Positions 7,707 to 15,609 of a stretch of DNA of 34,628 nt are shown here, in pieces. The notes under the pieces were generated by a model, which saw only the letters and a program-made list of their open reading frames with translations, did not search any database and was not told the origin of the DNA. The stretch's first letter is position 1, and each line of letters starts with the position of its first letter. The DNA is taken from the NCBI GenBank assembly GCA_964462945.1, contig CAYWZW010000057.1, positions 1 through 34,628 of the forward strand, read 5' to 3'. The translations under genes were made by a program, and so were the position numbers. This stretch comes from GCA-020343675 sp964462945 (lineage in GTDB: Bacteria > Planctomycetota > Phycisphaerae > Sedimentisphaerales > Anaerobacaceae).

Positions 7707-8159
7707 TCCGAGCCGGCGACGGAGAAAAGAAAGGGATTCAGTTTTGCTATCATTTGCAATTATATATGCCCAGGATTTGTGGATAGATGTTTCTTATCCA
7801 AACTGAAGACCCCTCTTCCTTAGGTACAGGACGCGGGAGAAAGGAGGTGTGTGAGGGTAGTGAAGAACTGACAAGTCGCGAGCGCCAAGACGCTTGCGAG
7901 TCGCCGAGAGAAGCGGGCCTGGTCTTGAGGCGATAGAACGGTCGCAAATCGATGATGTTAGGTCGGAGATTTGAAATCGTGGACCCTTGATGAGGCCCCG
8001 GCCCGGCAGTAAGGGCACAAATGCCGGAGTCAGTGAAGTTTTTGCCCGTTGATTGTGTGACTTGGGCAAGCGTTTTGCCCGAGTGAGAGAACCTTGATTA
8101 GCTCCGCAGGCCGCTAACGGCATTTATTTCGGAGCGAATGTTAAGAGAGGGAAATGAAA
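7707..8159 (+). promoter_or_regulatory. Long structured leader before the eight-cysteine protein gene
   Basis: About 450 bases without a protein gene, G-rich and hairpin-dense, unlike the repeat-built spacers elsewhere. Readable hairpins are CGCGAGCG/CGCTTGCG (7877-7898, loop CCAAGA), CCGGCA/TGCCGG (8003-8027) and CTTGGGCAA/TTGCCCGAG (8061-8083). No known riboswitch or catalytic RNA signature was recognised. It could be an unannotated structured RNA, a cis-regulator, or decayed sequence. Confidence 0.35.
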
Positions 8160-8711
8160 ATGATAAAAAAGACTTTGATTGCGATGACAGCAGTCGTTCT
8201 GCTGGCAACTGTGGCACAAGCAGCTTTGGAAGAGTTCCACTTCGCCAAAGATGGTCACGCGTACACCAAAGTGGACGGGAAGGCAGAAGTTCGCTGGCCC
8301 TTCGAGTACAAGGCCCTGGACGTCTGCTGCATGCCCGTAAAGATGGCTGTTGGGATGTGGGTCGAGGTCGAGAAGTGCGCCGACAAGAAGATCATCTTGG
8401 AGCAGGTTGACTGCGGCGACATTGGCAAAGGCGGCGGTGACTTCCCGTGCTATCTTGACTGCGAGAAGTTCAAAGTCCGAGCCAACTTCGACGTGAAGCT
8501 GGGCACAAGGCTCACCAAGAAAGACATCCCAGGCGATGACGTCATCAACGAGTGGGAAGCCTACTATGTCGGCGACAACGTGGTCCCCGCCGGCGACTGG
8601 AAAGAGGTGGAAGTCTGCGTTAAGGCATGGAAGGCCAGACTGTGGAGGCAGGCTGCCGGCGATGAAGTGGAGGTCGGTACGCTTTGCATCACTGCCAAGC
8701 CGAACGTGTAG
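8160..8711 (+). CDS. Secreted eight-cysteine protein of unknown function
   Basis: A 183-residue product from the ATG at 8160; the ATG at 8154 is also in frame but lies only two bases after the GAGAGG ribosome site. Residues 1-21 are a signal peptide ending in VAQA. The mature protein has eight cysteines (a CC pair, two single Cys, CYLDC, and two late single Cys), enough for four disulfides, and many Lys/Asp/Glu residues. No family is recognised. A perfect terminator follows, so it forms its own transcription unit or the end of the 7251 unit. Secretion and position suggest a link to the secretin locus. Confidence 0.75.
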   Translation: MIKKTLIAMTAVVLLATVAQAALEEFHFAKDGHAYTKVDGKAEVRWPFEYKALDVCCMPVKMAVGMWVEVEKCADKKIILEQVDCGDIGKGGGDFPCYLDCEKFKVRANFDVKLGTRLTKKDIPGDDVINEWEAYYVGDNVVPAGDWKEVEVCVKAWKARLWRQAAGDEVEVGTLCITAKPNV

Positions 8712-8759
8712 TAGTACACACACTCTTCGTAACGCAGTGAAGAGCAACTGAAGTGGATA

Positions 8760-8799
8760 GGGAGGGATGAATCAGGTTCATCCCTCCCTTCGTTTTTTT
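8760..8799 (+). terminator. Strong intrinsic terminator
   Basis: Perfect 12-base arms GGGAGGGATGAA (8760-8771) and TTCATCCCTCCC (8777-8788), a five-base loop, and seven T's at 8793-8799. It ends the transcript of the eight-cysteine protein gene. Confidence 0.95.
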
Positions 8800-9413
8800 G
8801 GTCATTCAGGCAGATTGAGGCAAATCGCGCGAAGCCTATGAGTCTTCTGAAAAAAAGGCGCCCTTTGTTCCTTTGATCCGTTCGGATCAATCAAGGACAA
8901 ATCGCACAAAATCTGCGCCAGATGCGACAAAAAACAAAGCTGTTTCGCACGGCTGTGAATCGGCGCGCCGCTTTGGAAACAAACCAGGGGCGCCCAGAGT
9001 GCACAACAGCACCCCTTTCACGCATTTTTTCGGACTGACGGCTGCTGACGAAAGTATTCACATTGCTTTATCAAAATGGGCAATTTGGGAACTTTAGACT
9101 TGACACAGGTTACTGAAAATGATAAAATTGGCAATATCCCAGGAAGGATATAAGTGAGTTATAGATGCCTTTGTCGGAAGGGAGGGCAGCCAGTTGCCCG
9201 GAAGGGTATCAGGATTACCGGTAACGGTGTTTAGCAATGATTTATGGGGAATTGTCGAAAAGTCAGGACATTGAATTGCCGAAGAGGTAAGAGCCGAAGC
9301 AGCAGGGCAAGAATTGAGGAGGTTGACCACACGGGGAGGTTCCCGAAGTTCGAATCAGTCGGCCTTTTCTTTCAAATATGTCACATTGACTTTTCAGTAG
9401 TGGGAGGCGTCAA
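8800..9413. other. Non-coding spacer with palindrome, promoter and long leader
   Basis: No supported gene. A perfect inverted repeat TTGATCCG/CGGATCAA lies at 8873-8890, extendable to an imperfect one at 8870-8896, possibly an operator or hairpin. The promoter at 9100-9128 starts a leader of about 280 bases, which contains a GGGCA/TGCCC hairpin near 9183-9199 and ends at the GGGAGG site for the gene at 9414. Confidence 0.5.
9100..9128 (+). promoter_or_regulatory. Consensus sigma70-type promoter for the chaperone-like/secretin unit
   Basis: TTGACA (9100-9105), 17 bases, TAAAAT (9123-9128). It lies after the strong terminator at 8760-8799 and is the only clear promoter before the three genes that follow, which probably form one operon to 15214. 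Confidence 0.72.
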
Positions 9414-11174
9414 ATGCGAAACAAAAACTATAGAACGGATTCCTGTCTCGATATCGCAAGAACGTACGATTGCGCCGGCGGGCTTGGGGGGCGCATTGAA
9501 GACGGGGGACGGAACAGGTACCGAGCGATTTGGATGGCGTTGATGGGGGCGGCCCTTCTGCTGTCCGCCGGGCCCGCGTTTGGCCAGTTCACGGTCGAGC
9601 CGATGAAGCTCGAGCTCCAGGTCACCCCGGGCAAGATAGTCAAATCACTTGTCAGGATTCGAAACTTCGACCCCAACGAGATACACACCATAGACTTAAC
9701 GGTCGTCGAGCTGACCCAGTCGCAAGACGGGGAGTGGGCCATTGTTGAGCCGAACGACCCTAACTCGCCATACGATGTATCGAAGCTCTCTTCGTGCAGC
9801 AGTTGGATACGCATCGAGAACAGCAGTGTGACGCTCGATCCTCTGCAGGTTCTTCCATTAGAGCTGACTCTCAGGATTCCGCGCGGTATCCGCGGATTCT
9901 ACACCGCGGGGATCATCGCCTCAATCAGGCCCAGGCCGGGCATGACGGACGTTGTTGTGACCGTGCGGTTCCTCGTTCCCATTGTCGTTGAGATAGAGGG
10001 CCGGCCCGTGCGGCCGCAGGTACAAGCCACAGACGTCGGGATGGAGTTTGTTCCGGCAAGTGAATCAGCCTATGCCTCCATGAGGATAGAAAACAACGGC
10101 GAAAGTTTCTCCCGGCTGAAACCCCTGGTGAGAATCTGGTCTTTCGCGGGAGGGCACTGGCGCGTTATCACAACGACGGAATTCCCGGAGACCGGCATTA
10201 TCCCCGGGGCCAAGCTGAATTTGAAAACCGGTATTCAAAAGTCTCTGCCCAGCGGCAAATACAAGGTAGCCGGACAGCTCTACGTGGACGGCCGGCCTAC
10301 AAAGAGGGTGGAGAGGGAGATCGATTTTGCCGGCGACCCGAAGCTCAACCGGGTTGCCGCCGATGCGCCGCTTGAGCTGGATCCGACCAACATGACGATA
10401 GACGGTTTGCCGGGCTCTACGCGGACCGGAACCATAAAAGTCTTTAACGCCTCGAATGAGACGGTGAACATCCAGGCGGCGCTGGCACTGCCGGACGTCC
10501 TTAAGAACACCGTGGTCGACGAGGTGAGGGGACAAGATCTGGACTGCACGGGCTGGCTCAAGATCGTGCCCGACAGGTTCACCCTCCAGGGTGAAGGGGG
10601 CAGGCAAAACTTGCAGATCATTGCAATGATGCCGGACCCGGCGGCAACGTATCCCTGTTATTATTCGCTCTTGTCGTTGTGGGCCACATACCCCGACGGT
10701 CAGCGAGCCGGCACCACGACCGCGCCGATCTGCGTTCGAAACAGCAATATTGTGGCTCAACCGGAAGCCCAGGGATTAAGGGTGGACATCCAGGATTTGG
10801 GGCAGTCCAATTATCTTATCGCCGCCAAGTTCGGCAATTTCAAGACCATCCACTTTACCCCGATCACGGTCAAAGCCGCGGTCGTGATGACCACGGGAGC
10901 TGCGGGAGATACGGGAATACCCAGAGCAAGCATATTCCTCAGCGGCGACCCGGGTATCATGCTGCCCTTTGAAACCAGGCAGTTTTCCGGGGTCATGGAT
11001 TTTTCCGTGATACCGGCCGACACGTATCTGCTCGTAGGACGTCTCGAGTACGCTCCTGGCCAGTTCGAAAGAACCCAGAAACTCATACAGGTCTCCATTG
11101 AAGGGGAGCAGAGAATCGTTCGAACCATAGGGACGCAAATAGAACTCGGAGAGAATGTAGAGGTCAAATGGTAA
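9414..11174 (+). CDS. Secreted DUF916/pilus-chaperone-like protein with internal duplication
   Basis: A 586-residue product. The ATG at 9414 is six bases after GGGAGG. This gives an unusually long N-region of about 40 residues before the hydrophobic signal core and a cleavage-like site at PAFGQ near residue 58. Residues about 60-170 (start FTVEPMKLEL) look like the Ig-fold of DUF916 and periplasmic pilus chaperones. Residues about 320-440 repeat the layout: an opening strand, then Cys-x-x-Trp-[IL]-[RK]-I, then a strand ending before a Tyr-rich segment. A third beta-rich section closes the protein. The secretin-fusion gene follows 107 bases later without an intervening terminator. A likely role is folding or presenting secreted beta proteins at the envelope. 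Confidence 0.7.
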   Translation: MRNKNYRTDSCLDIARTYDCAGGLGGRIEDGGRNRYRAIWMALMGAALLLSAGPAFGQFTVEPMKLELQVTPGKIVKSLVRIRNFDPNEIHTIDLTVVELTQSQDGEWAIVEPNDPNSPYDVSKLSSCSSWIRIENSSVTLDPLQVLPLELTLRIPRGIRGFYTAGIIASIRPRPGMTDVVVTVRFLVPIVVEIEGRPVRPQVQATDVGMEFVPASESAYASMRIENNGESFSRLKPLVRIWSFAGGHWRVITTTEFPETGIIPGAKLNLKTGIQKSLPSGKYKVAGQLYVDGRPTKRVEREIDFAGDPKLNRVAADAPLELDPTNMTIDGLPGSTRTGTIKVFNASNETVNIQAALALPDVLKNTVVDEVRGQDLDCTGWLKIVPDRFTLQGEGGRQNLQIIAMMPDPAATYPCYYSLLSLWATYPDGQRAGTTTAPICVRNSNIVAQPEAQGLRVDIQDLGQSNYLIAAKFGNFKTIHFTPITVKAAVVMTTGAAGDTGIPRASIFLSGDPGIMLPFETRQFSGVMDFSVIPADTYLLVGRLEYAPGQFERTQKLIQVSIEGEQRIVRTIGTQIELGENVEVKW

Positions 11175-11281
11175 TGAACCGGCAAAGAGATTTTTTGCTA
11201 AAGAAAGAGGCTCAATTGCCGATACAAGGCAAGAGAGCCGTAAGTGTGCCAGCTTATGGCAGCAGAAAGGGACGTTAACTT

Positions 11282-14200
11282 ATGGCGAGGAAAAAAATCG
11301 GCAAAATATTATCGGGCGGTGCGATCGTTCTCTCCGTCGTTCTGTTCTGCGCTGTGGACATCAGCGTCCAGGCCTTCGAGGGGACAATGAAGAAATACAC
11401 GATCTCCGGGTCGGCAGGCGTCAGCGGCGTGACCATGAAAGGTCTGCCGGGCGCCCCTGTCGTCACCGACGCCAGCGGTTATTACAGCGCGACGGTGGAC
11501 TACGTCTGGAAGGGGACCGTGACACCGGAGAAGGAAGGATATACCTTCACACCCCCGAACAAGCCCTACGCCAAAGTAGCCGGCGATATGGCGAATGAGG
11601 ACTACGTCCCGACACCGATCACCTACACCATTTCCGGCAAGGTCAATATGGAGGGCGTGGAAATGAACGGCCTGCCGGGCAATCCCGTCACCGGCAGCGA
11701 CGGGACGTTCAGCGTCACCGTCGAGTACGGCTGGCAAGCCACGGTGACGCCGATCAAAGAAGGCTTCGAGTTCAAACCCTCTAACAGAGGATACCCTCCC
11801 GTCAAAAGCAACCAGGTGAACCAGGACTACACGGGCGAGCCGATGATGCTGCTCATCGCCGGTTCAGCCGGAGTGGAGGGCGCTGTCCTGGACGGCCTGC
11901 CGGGAAATCCCGCGGCCGGACCGGGCGGCAACTACAGCATCAAAGTCAAGTACGGCTGGAGCGGCACGGTGACGCCGAAAAAAGACGGTTACGAGTTCAG
12001 TCCGGCTTACACGGATTATCCCAATATTATCCAAACTCAGTCGAACCAGGATTACACGGCGACCGCGTTGACATACGTCATCTCCGGTACGGCCGGCATG
12101 GACGGCGTGCAAATGAAGGGCCTGCCGGGAAATCCCGTCACCGACTTGAACGGCTTCTATAGCGCCACCGTCAACTACGGGTTCAGCGCCACGGTCGAAC
12201 CGACCAAGGGAGGATACAACTTCACACCGGCCAGCAAGATCTACACGAAAGTCAACAGCGACCGGACGGACGAAAATTACAGTGCGACGGTGATTAAGCT
12301 GACCATTTCGGGCACGACCCGATTGGAGGGCGTGGAAATGAACGGCCTGCCGGGAAATCCCATCACCGCAAAGGACGGCAGCTACAGCGTCACGGTCGAT
12401 TACAACTGGAGCGGCACAGTGACACCCATGAAAGAAGGGTACACCTTCACGCTGCCCAGCAAGACGTATCCGGCCGTCACCAAGGACACGACAAATGAGA
12501 ACTACACGGCGGCACGGCTGACCTTCGCCATTTCCGGTTCTGCCGGCGTGCCCGGCGTTACGATGAAAGGTTTTCCGGGCAAAGCCGTCGTGACCGGTCC
12601 GGACGGCACGTACACCGCGACCGTTGACCACGGCTGGGACGGCACGGTGACGCCGACCAAAGACGGTTACCAGTTCGACCCGCCCAGCACGCCGTACGAC
12701 AACGTCTTGGCGCCTCAAACGAATCAGAGCTACACGCCGACGCTGCAGAAGCTGACCATCTCCGGCCGGATCACCTCGGACAAGGGCCAGCCGGCCGCGG
12801 AGGTCTATGTATTAGCCGATCCCGACGGCGCCCCCGGCACAACCGACACGAACGGTGAGTACAAACTCGAAGTGGACTATGGCTGGCGAGGCAAGATCAC
12901 GCCGACAAAGGAAGGATATACTTTCAATCCGGCCAGCCGGCCCTACTCTTCTGCCGTTACCAAGGACCAGACCAATCAGGTCTTCACCGGGACCGTGCGA
13001 ATGTTTACGATTTCCGGTTCGGTAATCATTAGCGGCGTGCCCATCGACGGCGTGTCGATTGCGGCAAGCAACGGTGGAGGCTCCACTGTCACCGATGCCA
13101 AGGGCAAGTTTAGCGTCCAGGTGCCATTCGGCTGGAGCGGCGAAATTACGCCGACGAAAGACGGGTTCGATTTCAATCCGCCCAGCATGCCCTACGCGAG
13201 CGTCACGGAGAACTATGTGGACGGTAAGCCCGAATCGGTCAGGCGGCCTACGCCGCCGCCGGCTGCGGCGCCGCCGGCCACCACTCGGCCAACAACAACG
13301 ACCACAGCACTGCCCCCCACGGAACCCGTTGTGACGGTGCCGGGAGGGCCGGGTGCGCCACCTCCAAGCGAACCAAATGTCACGGCACCAGGGCCGGCGA
13401 CTCCTCTGACACCTACAGAACAAGCCATAGCGGACATACGAAAACAGTTGGCAGCGATTGGGCAACCCACAGCGGCAGCTCCAACGCAACCGTCAGCACC
13501 CGGAGAAAGGCTTATTACCAATGCTTTTGTCGATAATGACATTATCATGGACGTGCTGCCGGCCATCGCACAGCAGGCGGGCATTTCCATCATCCCGGAT
13601 GAGACCGTCACAGGTCTGATCACCTGCGAACTCAAGGCAGTACCGCTGGATACGGCGCTCCAAATAGTCCTGGCCGGCACGCCTTATGTTGTCAAGAAAA
13701 CGCCGTACTACTATCTGGTTTGCTCGGGAGGCATTACGGACACCAAGTTTTCGGTCGTGAGCGAAACGGAGCGATTGAGCATGAACTACATCACGGCCCA
13801 GGCGGCCGTGGGGCTTCTATCATCGGCTTTCAGGAATTACGTTCAGGCCGAACAGGGTCCGGTTGGAGCCGACACCTACACGGTAGTGGTCACCGCGCCG
13901 CCCATGTTGAAGCAGCGAATCATTGAAGACCTCAAAAAGATCGACCGCATGCCTCCCCAGATCCTGCTGGATGCCCGCATTGTCGTAATGGAGCGAGGTG
14001 ACTTGCTGAACCTGGGCGTCGAGTGGAGCTGGCCCACCATCCGGGCCGGCCTGTACGGCGGGGACCATTACGGCGCCGGGGACCCGGAGCGCGATTACGG
14101 CGGCAACTGGCCGTGGGGAGTCCAGATGGGATACTCACCCGACAACACATTCACCAACGCGCTGCAGATGGCTTTGAACCTGCTGGCCGAGAACGGCGAA

Positions 14201-14794
14201 GCGACCATAATGGCCAAGCCTCAGGTGCTGGCGCAGGACGGCAAGCAGGCACAAATCCGAGTCTTGACCGAAGAGAACTTTGCGCTGACAGGACCGGAAA
14301 CGCAATTCATGTTCACGCGTACGGAGTTCGAGAAAATCGAATCCGGCACGACGTTGACGATCACGCCGCACGTCGGCGACAATAACGACATTACGCTCCA
14401 GGTGGCCGTCGAGGTCAGTGACAGCATCCCGCGCGGCAGAGGCAGTGACCTTCCCGTCGTCACGCGGCGAACGGCCCAGAACAACGTGACCATCAAGGAC
14501 GGCGGGACCGTGGCGGTGGCCGGCCTGACGGAGAACCGAACTCGTAGAAAAGATAAACGCGCTCCGGGTCTAAGCACTCTGCCCCTGCTGGGGCCGCTCT
14601 TTAAGAATACGAATAGAGATAATGCCAGCCGGGAGATCGCCGTGTTCATCACGGCACGCATTGTGCCCACGGGCCGGCAGACGTTCGAATTCCCCGAACC
14701 GTCGTCCGTGCGGGCGCCGATGCCGACGTCACCGGCGGCGGAAGGAGACTTCAGGCAAAGCCTTCGCGATAGTCTATCGCGTCAGACCAGATGA
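11282..14794 (+). CDS. Secretin with eight N-terminal tandem beta repeats
   Basis: An outer-membrane channel protein of the GspD/PilQ superfamily with a large extra N-terminal part, 1170 residues in all. Residues 1-31 are a signal peptide. Residues 38-649 are eight repeats of 74-84 residues, each with [IL]-[ST]-G, a GLPG-type turn in most copies, GY-x-[ST]-x-x-V, G-T-V-T-P and an aromatic YxF. Residues 650-735 form a Pro/Thr-rich linker. Residues about 740-890 hold an STN/N0- and N1-like region (DVLPAIAQQAGISI). The secretin core runs from MPPQILLDARIVVME to a C-terminal signature with VAVAGLTENRTRR and LPLLGPLFK. AGAAAGG lies 11 bases before the ATG. A lipoprotein gene follows 12 bases later. 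No secretion ATPase or platform gene is nearby. Confidence 0.88.
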   Translation: MARKKIGKILSGGAIVLSVVLFCAVDISVQAFEGTMKKYTISGSAGVSGVTMKGLPGAPVVTDASGYYSATVDYVWKGTVTPEKEGYTFTPPNKPYAKVAGDMANEDYVPTPITYTISGKVNMEGVEMNGLPGNPVTGSDGTFSVTVEYGWQATVTPIKEGFEFKPSNRGYPPVKSNQVNQDYTGEPMMLLIAGSAGVEGAVLDGLPGNPAAGPGGNYSIKVKYGWSGTVTPKKDGYEFSPAYTDYPNIIQTQSNQDYTATALTYVISGTAGMDGVQMKGLPGNPVTDLNGFYSATVNYGFSATVEPTKGGYNFTPASKIYTKVNSDRTDENYSATVIKLTISGTTRLEGVEMNGLPGNPITAKDGSYSVTVDYNWSGTVTPMKEGYTFTLPSKTYPAVTKDTTNENYTAARLTFAISGSAGVPGVTMKGFPGKAVVTGPDGTYTATVDHGWDGTVTPTKDGYQFDPPSTPYDNVLAPQTNQSYTPTLQKLTISGRITSDKGQPAAEVYVLADPDGAPGTTDTNGEYKLEVDYGWRGKITPTKEGYTFNPASRPYSSAVTKDQTNQVFTGTVRMFTISGSVIISGVPIDGVSIAASNGGGSTVTDAKGKFSVQVPFGWSGEITPTKDGFDFNPPSMPYASVTENYVDGKPESVRRPTPPPAAAPPATTRPTTTTTALPPTEPVVTVPGGPGAPPPSEPNVTAPGPATPLTPTEQAIADIRKQLAAIGQPTAAAPTQPSAPGERLITNAFVDNDIIMDVLPAIAQQAGISIIPDETVTGLITCELKAVPLDTALQIVLAGTPYVVKKTPYYYLVCSGGITDTKFSVVSETERLSMNYITAQAAVGLLSSAFRNYVQAEQGPVGADTYTVVVTAPPMLKQRIIEDLKKIDRMPPQILLDARIVVMERGDLLNLGVEWSWPTIRAGLYGGDHYGAGDPERDYGGNWPWGVQMGYSPDNTFTNALQMALNLLAENGEATIMAKPQVLAQDGKQAQIRVLTEENFALTGPETQFMFTRTEFEKIESGTTLTITPHVGDNNDITLQVAVEVSDSIPRGRGSDLPVVTRRTAQNNVTIKDGGTVAVAGLTENRTRRKDKRAPGLSTLPLLGPLFKNTNRDNASREIAVFITARIVPTGRQTFEFPEPSSVRAPMPTSPAAEGDFRQSLRDSLSRQTR
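11393..13228 (+). repeat. Eight tandem in-frame repeats in the secretin gene
   Basis: Eight coding repeats of about 225-250 bases. Repeats 1-6 are close in length (about 74-76 residues) and share GLPGNPV-like and GTVTP-like segments. Repeats 7 and 8 are more diverged and resemble carboxypeptidase-regulatory/Ig-like units. Copies differ by many silent changes, so this is old duplication kept as protein rather than recent expansion. Confidence 0.85.
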
Positions 14795-14806
14795 GACCAA
14801 AATAAG

Positions 14807-15214
14807 ATGGAGACAAGAGCTGTAAAGCCAATCAGGTACGGGTCAGGACACGGCGGCGCGGCAGCCGGGCTGATACTGCTGCTGCTTCTGGGTCTGGGCG
14901 CGACCGGTTGTGCGCGGAATGCGACAGGGATTCAGATCGTCCCGCTGAACAACAAGAACGTGCTTGCCCTGAGCGCCGACGATGTTATCCGCGTGATGCG
15001 GCGAGCGGGCTTCTCAGACAAGCAAATCCTCGAATACGGACCCGAGCTGCGCGACGGGCTGGCGCAATCAGGAGCCGTTCAGGTCAGGGTAAGCAACAAG
15101 GTGGAAGCCGTTTTCGCCATCAACCGCGATCGGGGCGATTGTGTGTACATCAGCACCCGGGTGAGAGGCAATTTCATTTACAATGTGGGCACGGGCTGGG
15201 TTGGGGGCGAATAA
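14807..15214 (+). CDS. Small lipoprotein next to secretin (possible pilotin)
   Basis: A 135-residue product with a basic N-region, a Leu-rich core and the lipobox-like ATGC, making Cys35 the lipidated residue. The mature part of about 100 residues begins with small polar residues, has a helix-like segment (ADDVIRVMRRAGFSDKQIL) and ends in beta-like strands. It starts 12 bases after the secretin stop and has a weak ribosome site, so it is probably translated by coupling. Its position suggests a secretin-assembly lipoprotein (pilotin-like), but it matches no pilotin family that I recognise. Confidence 0.75.
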   Translation: METRAVKPIRYGSGHGGAAAGLILLLLLGLGATGCARNATGIQIVPLNNKNVLALSADDVIRVMRRAGFSDKQILEYGPELRDGLAQSGAVQVRVSNKVEAVFAINRDRGDCVYISTRVRGNFIYNVGTGWVGGE

Positions 15215-15609
15215 CTCGCACCCTCACCACCGCGTGGTCGCAGCCGAGCGGGGCACGTAAAGGGGCCGGCAAACACAGTCCCGGTCGCCGCTGCAATTGG
15301 TCTGTGACGAGCAAACCACACAGCCAAATCGTTGCCGTCGGCGGCCGTGCGCCAAGTCTCAATTCACCCTCGTTATCATCCCTGCCGCGCGCAGCGCCGG
15401 CTCCACAGGAGCATATTGCTCCGGCTGCCCATCACAACTCCAGACACAGCACTGCCAAATTGGCACAAAAAAAAAGATTCTTAAAATCGTAACCACTTAC
15501 CTGGAAAGCAATTACAGTTTTTCCCTGTTCGGGCATGTTATTTGCATCCTCTTGAAGGTTAGACTATCAAGAATTGGATTTAGGTTTGCGCAGAACCAAG
15601 AGGTCGGCA
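15215..15609. other. Non-coding spacer before clpB
   Basis: No supported gene and no clear terminator for the secretin operon. It contains a perfect hairpin GGAGCA-TAT-TGCTCC (15408-15422) and a palindrome TGCCAAATTGGCA near 15457, followed by an A-run. On the opposite strand that palindrome lies just after the T-run rather than before it, so it is not a normal minus-strand terminator. No CIRCE element (the HrcA operator) was seen. Confidence 0.5.
15542..15570 (+). promoter_or_regulatory. Candidate clpB promoter
   Basis: TTGCAT (15542-15547), 17 bases, TATCAA (15565-15570), placing a start site about 30 bases before clpB. The boxes match sigma70 at only four of six positions each. A CTTGAAG word inside the spacer resembles a sigma32 -35 box, but no convincing heat-shock -10 box is seen. 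Confidence 0.35.

Noticed and set aside
7707..8153. RNase P RNA, tmRNA or c-di-GMP riboswitch
   Set aside because: None of the conserved core strings of these RNAs could be read; only generic hairpins are present.
11393..13228. CRISPR-like periodicity
   Set aside because: Period is about 225-250 bases, in frame and protein-coding; no short identical repeats with spacers. No CRISPR array was seen anywhere in the window.
15457..15478. Palindrome plus A-run before clpB as minus-strand terminator
   Set aside because: On the minus strand the T-run precedes the hairpin, and no minus-strand gene ends there.
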